Source: Rikenellaceae bacterium
GTDB lineage: Bacteria; Bacteroidota; Bacteroidia; Bacteroidales; Rikenellaceae
Assembly: GCA_902362705.1 (NCBI GenBank)
Contig: CABIXK010000007.1
Location: 21,607 to 85,606, forward strand
DNA length: 64,000 nt
Direction: 5' to 3'
Below are positions 26,352 through 34,836 of the stretch, piece by piece. Position numbers and translations under genes: made by a program. Position 1 is the first letter of the stretch, and each line of letters opens with the position of its first letter. The notes under the pieces were generated by a model. The model made no database searches. It saw only the letters and a list, made by a program, of their open reading frames with translations, and was not told the origin of the DNA.

Positions 26352-26936
26352 CTATTTCTTGGCTAATTTGTTAAACAACACCATGAGGTAGCCGAGCGTC
26401 AGGAAGCCGCCGGGAGCCAGCACGAAGACCAGGGGCGCATAGTCGGCGATGCCGAGCGGCAGCCCGAAGATGGCGCCGCTGCCCAGCACCTCGCGCACGG
26501 CGCCGATCACCGTGAGCGACGCGGTGAAGCCCAGGCCGATGCCCACGCCGTCGAGCACCGAGTCGAAGGCCGAGTTCTTCGAAGCGAAGGCCTCGGCGCG
26601 GCCCAGGATGATGCAGTTGACCACGATCAGCGGGATGAAGACGCCCAGCGAGGCGTACAACGCCGGCACGTAGGCCTTCATGAGCATCTCGATGATGGTC
26701 ACGAACGAGGCGATGACGACGATGAAGGCCGGGATGCGCACCTTGTCGGGGATGATGTTCTTGATGAGCGAGATCACCAGGTTGGACATGATGAGCACGG
26801 CCATCGTCGCCAGGCCCATGCCCATGCCGTTCGCGGCCGAGGTGGTGGTGCCCAGCGTGGGGCACATGCCCAGGATGAGCACGAACGTGGGGTTGTTCTT
26901 GAGTATGCCGCTCAAGACGATATTCAGCTTATTCAT
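26352..26936 (-). CDS. rnfE: RNF complex membrane subunit E
   Basis: 194 residues, a homologue of RnfA with inverted topology ([15 protein letters not shown] and [13 protein letters not shown] hold its Cys pair). The start MNKLNIV is fixed by the strong AAGGAGGAG ahead of it, which lies inside the last codons of rnfG; the genes overlap by eight bases. A longer upstream frame exists but is arginine-rich and unsupported. Confidence 0.95.
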   Translation of the reverse strand: MNKLNIVLSGILKNNPTFVLILGMCPTLGTTTSAANGMGMGLATMAVLIMSNLVISLIKNIIPDKVRIPAFIVVIASFVTIIEMLMKAYVPALYASLGVFIPLIVVNCIILGRAEAFASKNSAFDSVLDGVGIGLGFTASLTVIGAVREVLGSGAIFGLPLGIADYAPLVFVLAPGGFLTLGYLMVLFNKLAKK

Positions 26937-27585
26937 TTTCTCCTCCTTCCTGAGCCTGGGGCTCGTTAGCGGTTTGCTGCGTGGCGCCCGAAGCCGTGTC
27001 GGCGACGCCGGCACCCGTAGCCACGCTCTTGTAGGCCATCCACGCACGGTTCACGGCGTCGACATAGGCGCGCGACGAGATCGTCGCAGCGGTCAGCGCA
27101 TCGACGTCGCCGCCGTCCTTGGCGACGGCCAGACGGCCGTCGACGAGCTTCTTATCCTCGAGGCGCTGCCCTCGGATGCTCGCCAGCAGCGGGTTGCCCT
27201 CGTCGGCCATCTTGGTGCCGAGGCCCGGGGTCTCGGCCTGCTTGAGGACGTTGACGTTGACGACCTCGCCCTCGGGCGTGAAGCCCACCATGAGCGAGAC
27301 GACGCCGCCGAAGCCCTGCTTCGACTTGGTCTCGACGGCATAGCCGACGGTAGCGTCGCCCGAAGTGGCCGTATAGACGGTGATCGGCAGCTCGTCGATG
27401 GTCAGGGTCTCCGACGCCGTGGCCTCGAAGGCGGGCAGCACCTGCTCGAGCGCCGCATTCTTGGCGGCCAGCTCGGCCTGGGCGATGGGCTCGGCGGTGA
27501 TGAGGTTGACCGCACCCACGCCGGCCGACGCCACGAGCGTGATGCCGAAGAGCACGGCCGTCATGTTCAAAAGAGTGCTTTTCAT
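26929..27585 (-). CDS. rnfG: RNF complex FMN-binding subunit G
   Basis: 218 residues. An N-terminal membrane anchor (about 9-29) is followed by an FMN-binding domain with the flavinylation motif D-A-L-T-A-A-T (FMN on Thr168), a TAAT variant of the usual S/TGAT. The C-terminus is a short Gly/Gln/Glu-rich tail. An exact AAGGAGGAG lies before the ATG. FMN attachment needs ApbE, which is not in the window. Confidence 0.95.
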   Translation of the reverse strand: MKSTLLNMTAVLFGITLVASAGVGAVNLITAEPIAQAELAAKNAALEQVLPAFEATASETLTIDELPITVYTATSGDATVGYAVETKSKQGFGGVVSLMVGFTPEGEVVNVNVLKQAETPGLGTKMADEGNPLLASIRGQRLEDKKLVDGRLAVAKDGGDVDALTAATISSRAYVDAVNRAWMAYKSVATGAGVADTASGATQQTANEPQAQEGGENE

Positions 27586-27598
27586 ACTTCGCTCCTCC

Positions 27599-28564
27599 TT
27601 ATTTCACGCCGAAGCGCTTGGGTTTGACATATTTGTTGATGAGCGGCACCATCGAGTTCATCAGCAGGATCGCGAACGACATGCCCTCGGGATAGGCGCC
27701 CCACAGACGGATGCACATCGTCACCAGACCGATGCCCACGGCGAAGATGACGCCGCCGCGCACGGTCATGGGCGAGGTCGAGTAGTCGGTGGCCATGAAG
27801 ATCGAGCCGAGCAGCGCACCGCCCGCCAGCAGGTGGAAGACGGGGAACTGCCACAGCGCGGCGCCCTCGGCACCGCGGCCCAGGGCCACAAGGAAGGCGA
27901 AGAGCGCCATGGTGGCGAGGATCGTCACCGGGATGTGCCACGTGATGACGCGGCGCCAGATGAGGTAGACGAAGCCTGCGAGCAGCGCCAGCGCGGCCAC
28001 CTCGCCCAGCGATCCGGGCATGTTGCCCAGGAGCAGCTCCTGCATGCCCAGCACGTCGGCCGCGGCGCCCTGCTTGACGGCCGCCAGGGGCGTGGCGCCC
28101 GACAGCGCGTCGAAGGCCGCGCCCTCGGGCATGGGGAACGAGGTCATCTGCACCGGGTAGGCGATCAGCAGGAAGACGCGACCCACCAGCGCGGGGTTGA
28201 AGGGGTTCTTGCCCAGACCGCCGAAGGTCATCTTCGCCACGCCGATCGAGACGAAGGCGCCGACCAGGACGATCCACCAGGGAATCGAGGCCGGGAGGTT
28301 GAAGGCCAGCAGCACGCCCGTGACGACGGCCGACCAGTTGCACACGGTCAGCGGCCCGCGCACGACGAAGCGCTGGATGAGGTACTCGAAGCCGACGCAC
28401 GCCGCGACCGACAGCGCCGTGACGGCGAGCACGCCCGCACCGAAGACGATGGTCGAGACGACCAGCGCCGGCAGGAGGGCGATCACCACGTCGCGCATGA
28501 TCGAGGCCGTCGACTGGCCCGACTGCACGTGGGGTGCGGGAGCAACAAAGAGTTGATTTGCCAT
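27599..28564 (-). CDS. rnfD: RNF complex FMN-binding membrane subunit D
   Basis: 321 residues, a multi-span protein of the RnfD/NqrB family. The covalent FMN site is visible as DALSGATPL (Thr158), and GLGKNPFNPALVGRVFLL is characteristic. The start MANQLFVAPAPHVQSG is the family N-terminus; the reading frame open further upstream overlaps rnfC and is rejected. Located between rnfC and rnfG. Confidence 0.95.
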   Translation of the reverse strand: MANQLFVAPAPHVQSGQSTASIMRDVVIALLPALVVSTIVFGAGVLAVTALSVAACVGFEYLIQRFVVRGPLTVCNWSAVVTGVLLAFNLPASIPWWIVLVGAFVSIGVAKMTFGGLGKNPFNPALVGRVFLLIAYPVQMTSFPMPEGAAFDALSGATPLAAVKQGAAADVLGMQELLLGNMPGSLGEVAALALLAGFVYLIWRRVITWHIPVTILATMALFAFLVALGRGAEGAALWQFPVFHLLAGGALLGSIFMATDYSTSPMTVRGGVIFAVGIGLVTMCIRLWGAYPEGMSFAILLMNSMVPLINKYVKPKRFGVK

Positions 28565-28587
28565 AGTTATCCTAAACGTTTTTTCGA

Positions 28588-29937
28588 TTACTTTTTGGGA
28601 GCGGCGGCCGCGCTGCGGGCGCGGATGATGCCCATGACGGTCTGCTTGCCCAGGCGCACCCAGTCGAGCAGCGGCAGGTAGGAGGGGCACGACGACTGGC
28701 AGCAGCCGCACTCGATGCACGAGGTGATCATCTGCGCCTCCAGCTCGTCCCAGCCCTTCTTGCGGGCCATCTTCGAGAGGTAGTAGGGCTCCAGACCCAT
28801 CGGGCAGGCGGCCACGCACTTGGCGCACTTGATGCACTGCGAGGGCTCGCGGCGCACGGCGTCGCGGCCGCTCATGACGGTGATGCCCGAGCAGCCCTTC
28901 GTGACGGGCGACGCGAGGTTGATCATCGCGCGGCCCATCATCGGACCGCCGTTGATGACCTTACCCGCATCTTCCGGAAGACCGCCCGCGGCCTCGATCA
29001 GCGCCGAGACGGGCGTGCCCATGCGCGTGAGCAGGTTCTTGGGCTCCTTCATGCCCTTGCCCGTGACGGTCACCACGCGCTCGACGAGCGGCTTGTTCTT
29101 CTGCACGGCCTCGTAGACGGCCACCGCCGTCGAGGCGTTGCAGACCACGGCGCCCACGTCGATCGGGAGCGCGGGCGGGGGCGGCACCTGGCGGCCCGTG
29201 ACGGCGGCGATCAGCTGCTTCTCGCCGCCCTGGGGGTACATCACCTTGAGGGGCACCACCTCGACGCCCGGGTAGGCGGCGGAGAGCTGCCGCAGGTGGG
29301 CGATGGCGTCGGGCTTGTTGTTCTCGATGCCGATCGAGGCGCGGTCGACGCCGATGGCCTTCATCAGGATAGAGACGCCGACCAGCAGCTCCTCGCCCCG
29401 CTCGAGCATCGTGCGGTGGTCGGACGTAAGGTAGGGCTCGCACTCCACGCCGTTGATGATGAGCACCTCGGCCTTCTTGCCCGGAGGCACCGACAGCTTG
29501 ACGTGGGTGGGGAACGTGGCGCCGCCCATGCCGACGATACCGGCGTCCTTGATCTTGGCGATGATCTCCTGCGACGAGAGCGCGCACTCGCGCACGAGCG
29601 TCTTCGAGAGGTCGATGCCCTCGGCCCACTGGTCGCCCTCGCGCTGGATCGTAATCATCATCTGACGCACGCCCTGGCCGTTGGGCTGCATGTCGACGGC
29701 CGTCACCGTGCCCGAAATCGGGGCGTGGATGTTGGCCGACATGAAGCTCGACGCCTCGGCGATGAGCTGCCCGGCGAGCACCTTGTCGCCCTTGGCGACC
29801 TTCGCCGCGGCGGGGGCGCCGATATGCTGCGCGAGCGGGATATTGACCGTGTCGGGCAGCGCGAGCACCTCGACGGGGCGCTTGCTGCTCAACTTGTTTT
29901 CCGACGGATGGACTCCGCCCATTGGAAATGTCTTCAT
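28588..29937 (-). CDS. rnfC: RNF complex ferredoxin-like subunit C
   Basis: 449 residues. The NADH/FMN-binding domain has GMGGATFPTHVKL (about 139-151) and INGVECEPYL. Two [4Fe-4S] sites follow (CIKCAKCVAACP and CIECGCCQSSCP, about 365-415). RnfC is the cytoplasmic NAD(H)-handling subunit. Length is near the short form of the family (no Ala-rich C-terminal extension). Confidence 0.96.
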   Translation of the reverse strand: MKTFPMGGVHPSENKLSSKRPVEVLALPDTVNIPLAQHIGAPAAAKVAKGDKVLAGQLIAEASSFMSANIHAPISGTVTAVDMQPNGQGVRQMMITIQREGDQWAEGIDLSKTLVRECALSSQEIIAKIKDAGIVGMGGATFPTHVKLSVPPGKKAEVLIINGVECEPYLTSDHRTMLERGEELLVGVSILMKAIGVDRASIGIENNKPDAIAHLRQLSAAYPGVEVVPLKVMYPQGGEKQLIAAVTGRQVPPPPALPIDVGAVVCNASTAVAVYEAVQKNKPLVERVVTVTGKGMKEPKNLLTRMGTPVSALIEAAGGLPEDAGKVINGGPMMGRAMINLASPVTKGCSGITVMSGRDAVRREPSQCIKCAKCVAACPMGLEPYYLSKMARKKGWDELEAQMITSCIECGCCQSSCPSYLPLLDWVRLGKQTVMGIIRARSAAAAPKK

Positions 29938-29964
29938 ATCTCGGAAAAGGATTTTACGGATTGG

Positions 29965-30897
29965 TTACTTCACTTCGGGCTTCGGTGCGGCCGGAGCGGC
30001 GGGAGCGGCGGGAGCGGCGGGCTTGGCAGCAGGTGCTGCGGCGGGCTTGGCGGCCGCCGGGGCCTTGGGCTCCTTGGGCAGGGGCTCCATGCCGACGAGG
30101 CGGATGGCGCCCGTGGGGCACTCGTTGACGCACTTGCGGCAGAGCTTGCACTTCTGCGGGTCGATGTAGGCCAGGTTGTTCTCCACCCGGATGGCGTCGA
30201 AGGCGCACGCCTTCGCGCACTTGCCGCAGCCGATGCAGCCCGCCTTGCAGGCCTTCATCACCGCGGCGCCCTTATCCTTCGAGACGCACGACACATAGAC
30301 GGCGCGGTTCTTGGGCCACTTCTTGCGCAGCTCGATGATCGCCTTGGGACACGCCTTGACGCAGGCGCCGCAGGCGGTGCACTTGTCGGGGTCGACGACC
30401 GGCAGACCCGTCTCGGAGTCGATCGTGAGGGCGCCGAACGAGCACACGTCTACGCAGTCGCCGAAGCCCAGGCAGCCGAACGAGCAGGCGGTCTGGCCGG
30501 CGTAGAGCGACGAGGCGACGGCGCACGACTTGGCTCCGTCGAAGGTGTTGATGCGGGGACGCTTGGCGCACGTGCCGCCGCAGCGGACCGTCGCCGTCTG
30601 GGGCTCCTTCTCCGCGGCCGCCTTGCCCAGGTAGCCGGCGATGGCCTTCATGCAGTCGCCGCCGCCCACGGGGCAGAAGAGCGCCGAGATGTCGTCGCGC
30701 GCGACCAGTGCGTCGGCCATGCCGCGGCAGCCCGCGAAGCCGCAACCGCCGCAGTTGGCGCCCGGCAGCATCTTTTCCACCTCGTCGATACGGGGATCCT
30801 CCTCGACGCGGAACTTCTGCGCCACGAAGTAGAGGATCACCGCCGCGAGTACACCCAACGCACACAGCGTCAGGATCGTGTAGAGTAATACTTCCAT
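29965..30897 (-). CDS. rnfB: RNF complex ferredoxin-accepting subunit B
   Basis: 310 residues. An N-terminal membrane helix (about 3-25) precedes the RnfB four-Cys cluster domain (NCGGCGFAGCRGMADAL and later CPVGGGDC) and several [4Fe-4S] motifs (CTACGACVKACP, CIGCGKCAKACAF, CKLCRKCVNECP). It takes electrons from ferredoxin. The last 35 residues are a Pro/Ala/Lys low-complexity tail. The start overlaps the rseC stop by one base (TGATG). Confidence 0.96.
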   Translation of the reverse strand: MEVLLYTILTLCALGVLAAVILYFVAQKFRVEEDPRIDEVEKMLPGANCGGCGFAGCRGMADALVARDDISALFCPVGGGDCMKAIAGYLGKAAAEKEPQTATVRCGGTCAKRPRINTFDGAKSCAVASSLYAGQTACSFGCLGFGDCVDVCSFGALTIDSETGLPVVDPDKCTACGACVKACPKAIIELRKKWPKNRAVYVSCVSKDKGAAVMKACKAGCIGCGKCAKACAFDAIRVENNLAYIDPQKCKLCRKCVNECPTGAIRLVGMEPLPKEPKAPAAAKPAAAPAAKPAAPAAPAAPAAPKPEVK

Positions 30898-31319
30898 CAG
30901 ATTTTAGTTATTGTAAATTGAATTGTGTGTTCGATTCCGCGGCGGCAGAGCCACAGCAGGCCGTAGTAGAGCACCACGGCCGCGAGGGACGCGGCGGCCG
31001 CACGGCCTTCGCTCCATCCCAGCGCGAGCGTCGCCGTGCAGAGCGCTCCGAGGAGCACAGCCAGGGCGCCCACGTAGGCCAGTACGACGGCCACGAGGCC
31101 CGCATGCCGCCGCACGCCGACCCGCACGGCCTGGCCCGGAGCGTACTCCGCGGCGCGGGGCGTGGCCACCTCCACGATCTTCTCCTGCGCCTCGGCCATG
31201 CCGCAGGCCTGGCGGGCGCGGCAGCCGCCGCAGGCGCTGTGCGAGGTGATGCGCACGCACACGCGCCCGGCGGCGACCGAGGCTACGACCCCTTCGTGTT
31301 CGATCAGCGGGGAGGCCAC
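30897..31319 (-). CDS. rseC: RseC-like redox-associated membrane protein
   Basis: 140 residues. An N-terminal Cys motif (CGGCRARQAC) is followed by two membrane segments (about 75-95 and 105-122). SoxR-reducing/RseC proteins are often encoded with rnf genes and are thought to help electron transfer or cluster maintenance. It opens the rnf gene order here, directly after nadE (3-bp gap) and overlapping rnfB. Confidence 0.9.
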   Translation of the reverse strand: MASPLIEHEGVVASVAAGRVCVRITSHSACGGCRARQACGMAEAQEKIVEVATPRAAEYAPGQAVRVGVRRHAGLVAVVLAYVGALAVLLGALCTATLALGWSEGRAAAASLAAVVLYYGLLWLCRRGIEHTIQFTITKI

Positions 31320-31322
31320 GGG

Positions 31323-32903
31323 TCAGTCGCCGTATTTGTTGGTGAGGGGCATCAGCCGCTCGTGGCCGAACGAGCACGACGAGAGGCGCAGCACGGGCGG
31401 GAACTGGAAGCGCTTCTTCTCGTTGCGCATGATCATGGCGTGGATCTTCTCCACCACCTCCGAGTCGAAGCCCGCGTTGATGATCTCCTCGCGGTGCTGC
31501 CCCTCCTCGATCATGCGGTAGAGGATGGCGTCGACCACCTCGTAGGGAGGCAGCGTGTCGGTATCCTTCTGGCCGAGGTGGAGCTCCGACGAGGGCTCCT
31601 TGTCGAGGATGTTGTCGGGGATCAGGTCGCCGAAGGTGCGGTTGATGTAGCGGGCCACGTCGTAGATCTCGCCCTTGTAGAGGTCGCCCGTGGGGCTGAA
31701 GGCCCCGGCCGTGTCGCCGTAGAGGGTGCAGAGTCCCAGGGCGTTCTCGCTCTTGTTGGAGGAGTTGACGAGGATGTGGCCCGTCTTGTTCTGCAGGGCC
31801 ATGAGCAGCACCGTGCGGATGCGGGTCTGGATGTTCTCCTCCGTGGCGTCGAACTCCGTGCCGCCGATCACGGGCTTGAGCGTGTCGATGGCGCTGCGGT
31901 AGATTTCGGTGATGGGGATGACGTTGTAGGCGATGCCCAGCCGCTCGGCCAGCGCCTTGGCGTCCTCGACCGAGTGGTCCGACGAGAAGGGCGAGGGCAT
32001 GAGCAGCGCCCGCACGTTCTCGCGCCCCAGCGCCGCGACGGCCAGGCAGGCCACCACGGCCGAGTCGATGCCGCCCGAGAGACCCACGGCGGCCTTCTCG
32101 TAGCCGTTCTTGCGGAAGAAGTCGCCCAGGCCGCAGCAGGCGGCCTCGTAGAGCATGCGCGTGCGGTCGTTGATCGTGGTGGGGACAACGACGGGCTCCT
32201 GTCCCCCCTCGGTGTCGAAGATCTGGAGGTCTTCGCGGAAGTTTTTCATCATCAGCACCAGCTCGCCGCGCGCGTTGAAGGCGCCCGAGGTGCCGTCGTA
32301 GACGATGTCGGTGGCGCCGCCCACCTGGTTGACCAGCACCAGGTTCTTGCCCTCGACGAAGGCCAGGCTGCGCATCAGCTCGTAGCGGTGGCTGAGCATG
32401 CCCTTGCCGTATTTGCGGGCGTTGATCGAGATGACGGTCTCGACCGAGCGGTCGAAGTCGCGCTCGTGGCTCAGGTCGTCGCCCACGATGATGGCGCACT
32501 TGTGGCCCTTGACGGTGGCGTATTCGTAGCCCTTCGAAGGAACCAGAAAGCCCATCTCGCGACGGGCCGTGATGTGGCGCTTGCCTACGTAGCGCAGCAC
32601 CTTGCGATCCTGAATGAGCGCCGCGGCGCTGACCGTGCCCCGCTCGGTGAGGATCGGCAGGCCGACGATGGCGGCGATCCCGTCGCAGCAGGAGGCGATC
32701 TCGACCAGCGCGTCCTCGCACAGTTCGAGGAAGGTGGTCTTGCGCAGCAGGTCGAAAGCCGGCGTGCCGCTCAGCGCCTGCTCGGCGAAGACGACCAGAT
32801 CGGCATGCAGGGCCCGGGCTTGGTTGATCGCGTCGATGATCTTCGAGGCGTTGCCTTCGACGTCGCCGACGGTGTAGTTCAACTGGGCGATGGCGATTTT
32901 CAT
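31323..32903 (-). CDS. nadE: NAD+ synthetase with a nitrilase-like domain lacking the catalytic Cys
   Basis: 526 residues in the two-domain NadE layout. The C-terminal synthetase domain has the PP-loop GLSGGIDSAV (about 270) and the NSSNKSENALG and GDTAGAFSPTGDLYK motifs, so adenylation and amidation of deamido-NAD should be intact. The N-terminal nitrilase-type glutaminase domain keeps Glu41 (FAEQALSG) and Lys108 (VGKRH), but where the family has C-E-D the sequence is G141-D-D (IIVGDDL); the flanking INARKYGKG and VNQVGGATDIVYDGTSG align well. Glutamine hydrolysis through Cys therefore looks impossible, pointing to use of free ammonia. First gene of the operon leading into rnf. Confidence 0.93.
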   Translation of the reverse strand: MKIAIAQLNYTVGDVEGNASKIIDAINQARALHADLVVFAEQALSGTPAFDLLRKTTFLELCEDALVEIASCCDGIAAIVGLPILTERGTVSAAALIQDRKVLRYVGKRHITARREMGFLVPSKGYEYATVKGHKCAIIVGDDLSHERDFDRSVETVISINARKYGKGMLSHRYELMRSLAFVEGKNLVLVNQVGGATDIVYDGTSGAFNARGELVLMMKNFREDLQIFDTEGGQEPVVVPTTINDRTRMLYEAACCGLGDFFRKNGYEKAAVGLSGGIDSAVVACLAVAALGRENVRALLMPSPFSSDHSVEDAKALAERLGIAYNVIPITEIYRSAIDTLKPVIGGTEFDATEENIQTRIRTVLLMALQNKTGHILVNSSNKSENALGLCTLYGDTAGAFSPTGDLYKGEIYDVARYINRTFGDLIPDNILDKEPSSELHLGQKDTDTLPPYEVVDAILYRMIEEGQHREEIINAGFDSEVVEKIHAMIMRNEKKRFQFPPVLRLSSCSFGHERLMPLTNKYGD

Positions 32904-32981
32904 TCGGTGCAGTTTTAGTCAGACTTAGGTTGGCGAAGCGCCCCGTGCGACGTGCGATCGCATCGCTGCGCTCCAACTGCG

Positions 32982-32989
32982 CAAAGGTA
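32982..32989 (-). promoter_or_regulatory. -7 element upstream of nadE
   Basis: TACCTTTG on the minus strand, with a TTTC about 20 bp further upstream in place of the usual TTTG. It implies a leader of about 70 nt. This is the only good promoter seen for the nadE-rnf run. Confidence 0.65.
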
Positions 32990-33085
32990 GGGATTATTTG
33001 CCGAAGTCGGAAATCTTTCGGGGGTTAATATGGACTGCGCGCGCGGTTTAGGGGCCGCCCCGCCGCCCCTGCCGGACACAAAAAA

Positions 33086-33115
33086 GCGGCGGCCTCCCTC
33101 TCGGGAAGCCGCCGC
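33086..33115 (-). terminator. Terminator after the zinc-ribbon gene
   Basis: GCGGCGGC arms with an inner TCCC/GGGA stem; on the minus strand it is followed by six T residues. It lies 20 bp beyond the stop of the zinc-ribbon protein. Confidence 0.85.
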
Positions 33116-33135
33116 ATGGATGCGGACGCCGCAGA

Positions 33136-33897
33136 CTACTCCTCCGCGACCTCGGGATCGGCCACGAGGATACGGCCGCAGTACTCGCAGACGATGATCT
33201 TCTTGCCCTGACGGATGTCGACCTGACGCTGGGGCGGGATGCGGTTGAAGCAGCCCCCGCAGGCGTCGCGGCGCACGGTGACCACGGCCAGTCCATTGCG
33301 CACGTTGCGGCGGATGCGCTCGTAGGCGGCCAGCAGGCGCTCGTCGATACGCTCCTTGGCCATCTCGGCCTGGGCGGTGTACTCGGCGACGCGGGGAGCC
33401 GTCTCGGCCTCGATGCCCTCCAGCTCGGCGCGCTTGGCCTCCAGGTCGGAGCCGCGCTCGGCGGCGGCCGCCTCGGCCTCCTCGAGCTGCGCCTTCTTGC
33501 CGCGGATGCCGGCGGCGTACTCCTTCAGACGCTTCTCGGCCAGCTCGATCTCCAGCTCCTGGTACTCGATCTCCTTGGTGATGGCATCATACTCGCGGTT
33601 GTTGCGCACGTTGTTCTGCTGCTCCTTGTAGTTGCCGATCTGGATACGGGCCTGGTCGATCTCGCGCTTGCGCTGCTTGGTGAGCGCGTTGAGCTCCTCG
33701 ACCTCGGCGTTGACGTTCTCGATACGGGTCTTCAGGCCGGCCATCTCGTCCTCGAGATCCTGCACCTCGAGCGGGAGCTCGCCCTTCACCTTGTTGATCC
33801 CGTCGATCTTGCTGTCGATCTTCTGAAGCTCGTAAAGGGCCAAGATCTTCTCCTGCATCGAGTAGTCGGCCTCGGCAGTCTTCTTCTGTGTCGCCAT
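33136..33897 (-). CDS. Coiled-coil protein with C4-type zinc ribbon
   Basis: About 253 residues. A long antiparallel coiled coil (about 10-190, rich in Glu/Lys/Gln/Ala heptads) is followed by a zinc ribbon with two Cys pairs (CGGC and CEYC, about 210-240). Proteins of this build follow nif3 in many bacteria; the ribbon may bind nucleic acid, but no function is established. The start is MATQKKTAEADY; a TTG 33 bases upstream is less likely. It probably has its own promoter within the nif3 3' end. Confidence 0.88.
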   Translation of the reverse strand: MATQKKTAEADYSMQEKILALYELQKIDSKIDGINKVKGELPLEVQDLEDEMAGLKTRIENVNAEVEELNALTKQRKREIDQARIQIGNYKEQQNNVRNNREYDAITKEIEYQELEIELAEKRLKEYAAGIRGKKAQLEEAEAAAAERGSDLEAKRAELEGIEAETAPRVAEYTAQAEMAKERIDERLLAAYERIRRNVRNGLAVVTVRRDACGGCFNRIPPQRQVDIRQGKKIIVCEYCGRILVADPEVAEE

Positions 33898-33920
33898 ATA
33901 GTGTGTCGTATAATTTAGAC

Positions 33921-34706
33921 TTAAACCCAATAATTCACCGGGTTACGCGATGATTCACTCCTGCGGACCGCAAAGGTACATAAATTTTTCGACAAAATGT
34001 CAAATAAAATCCGAATTGCGCAATATTCGCTCTCGAAATGGCCTATGTCAGCCACCGTGAGCGCCTTATCGGGGGTCATGAAGTCGTTGTACTTGAGGTC
34101 CGAGGTGACATAGAAATCGGCCCCCGCGCGGCGCGCGGCGCCGATGAGCGAGGCCCCCGCGCCGGTGCAGACGGCCACGCGCCGCACCTGCCCGCAGGCG
34201 ATGTCGCTGTGGCGGATGACCCTGACTCCCAGCCGCTCGCGGATGCGCTCCATGAAGACCCCCACCGCCAGCGGCTCCGCCAGCTCGCCCACCGTGCCGA
34301 AGCCCACCTCGGAGCCCTCGGCCGCCGGTTCGAGCACCCGCAGGCGCTCCACGCCCAGCTCCGCGGCCAGGTGCCAGCTCATGCCCCCGGGGGCGCTGTC
34401 GAGGTTGGTGTGGCAGGCGTAGAGGGCGATGCCGCGGCGGATGGCCCGCTCGACGCAGCGCTGGACCGCATCGGCCGAATTGAAGCGCTTGAGCGGGTGG
34501 AAGAGGATCGGATGGTGGGCGATGACCATGTCGCACCCCTCGCGCTCGGCCTCGTCGAGCACCTCCTCCGTGACGTCGACGGCCACCAGAGCGGCGTGCA
34601 CCTGGTCGTCGGGGCGCCCCACGATGAGGCCTGCATTGTCGTAACCCTCCTGCCACTCGAGCCGTGCGAAGCGCTCGATAACGTCGGTTATTTCTTTGAT
34701 TTTCAT
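33921..34706 (-). CDS. Nif3-like dinuclear metal protein
   Basis: 261 residues. The metal-binding His residues typical of Nif3/YbgI are visible in VIAHHPILFHPLKRF, ACHTNLDSAPGG and DIGHFESE. It is the short form without the inserted domain. Hexameric Nif3 proteins are linked to GTP cyclohydrolase-like activity, but the role is unsettled. The C-terminus RNPVNYWV matches the Bacteroidetes ending with NPxxY. The true start is MKIKEITDVIERF; the frame continues upstream through repeat DNA without support. Confidence 0.9.
   Translation of the reverse strand: MKIKEITDVIERFARLEWQEGYDNAGLIVGRPDDQVHAALVAVDVTEEVLDEAEREGCDMVIAHHPILFHPLKRFNSADAVQRCVERAIRRGIALYACHTNLDSAPGGMSWHLAAELGVERLRVLEPAAEGSEVGFGTVGELAEPLAVGVFMERIRERLGVRVIRHSDIACGQVRRVAVCTGAGASLIGAARRAGADFYVTSDLKYNDFMTPDKALTVADIGHFESEYCAIRILFDILSKNLCTFAVRRSESSRNPVNYWV
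33971..33978 (-). promoter_or_regulatory. -7 element inside the 3' end of nif3
   Basis: TACCTTTG on the minus strand, about 75 bp before the zinc-ribbon start, with a TTTG 22 bp further upstream. It lies in the last codons of nif3, in a locally AT-rich stretch. Confidence 0.6.
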
Positions 34707-34750
34707 AATAAAATCATTTATGTATTCAGACCCGAATGCGCCGCAGGCGC

Positions 34751-34827
34751 GCAGCCCGTAGCCACGGCGGGCGAAGGGCTGCTTCATCGGCTCCGCCGCC
34801 TCGCAGCTTTCGCTGGCTACGGCCTGC
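34751..34827. repeat. GC-rich palindromic repeat module 3' of merR
   Basis: GCAGCCCGTAGCCA and GGCTACGGCCTGC form the ends of a 77-bp near-palindrome with an internal GAAGGGCTGC. It sits ten bases beyond the merR stop. It matches copies near 19597, 19853, 49359 and 54948. Confidence 0.75.
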
Positions 34828-34836
34828 AAAACATAC

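Noticed and set aside
32904..33050. Riboswitch or attenuator in the nadE leader
   Set aside because: A leader of about 70 nt is implied, but I see no convincing aptamer-like fold or terminator/antiterminator pair.
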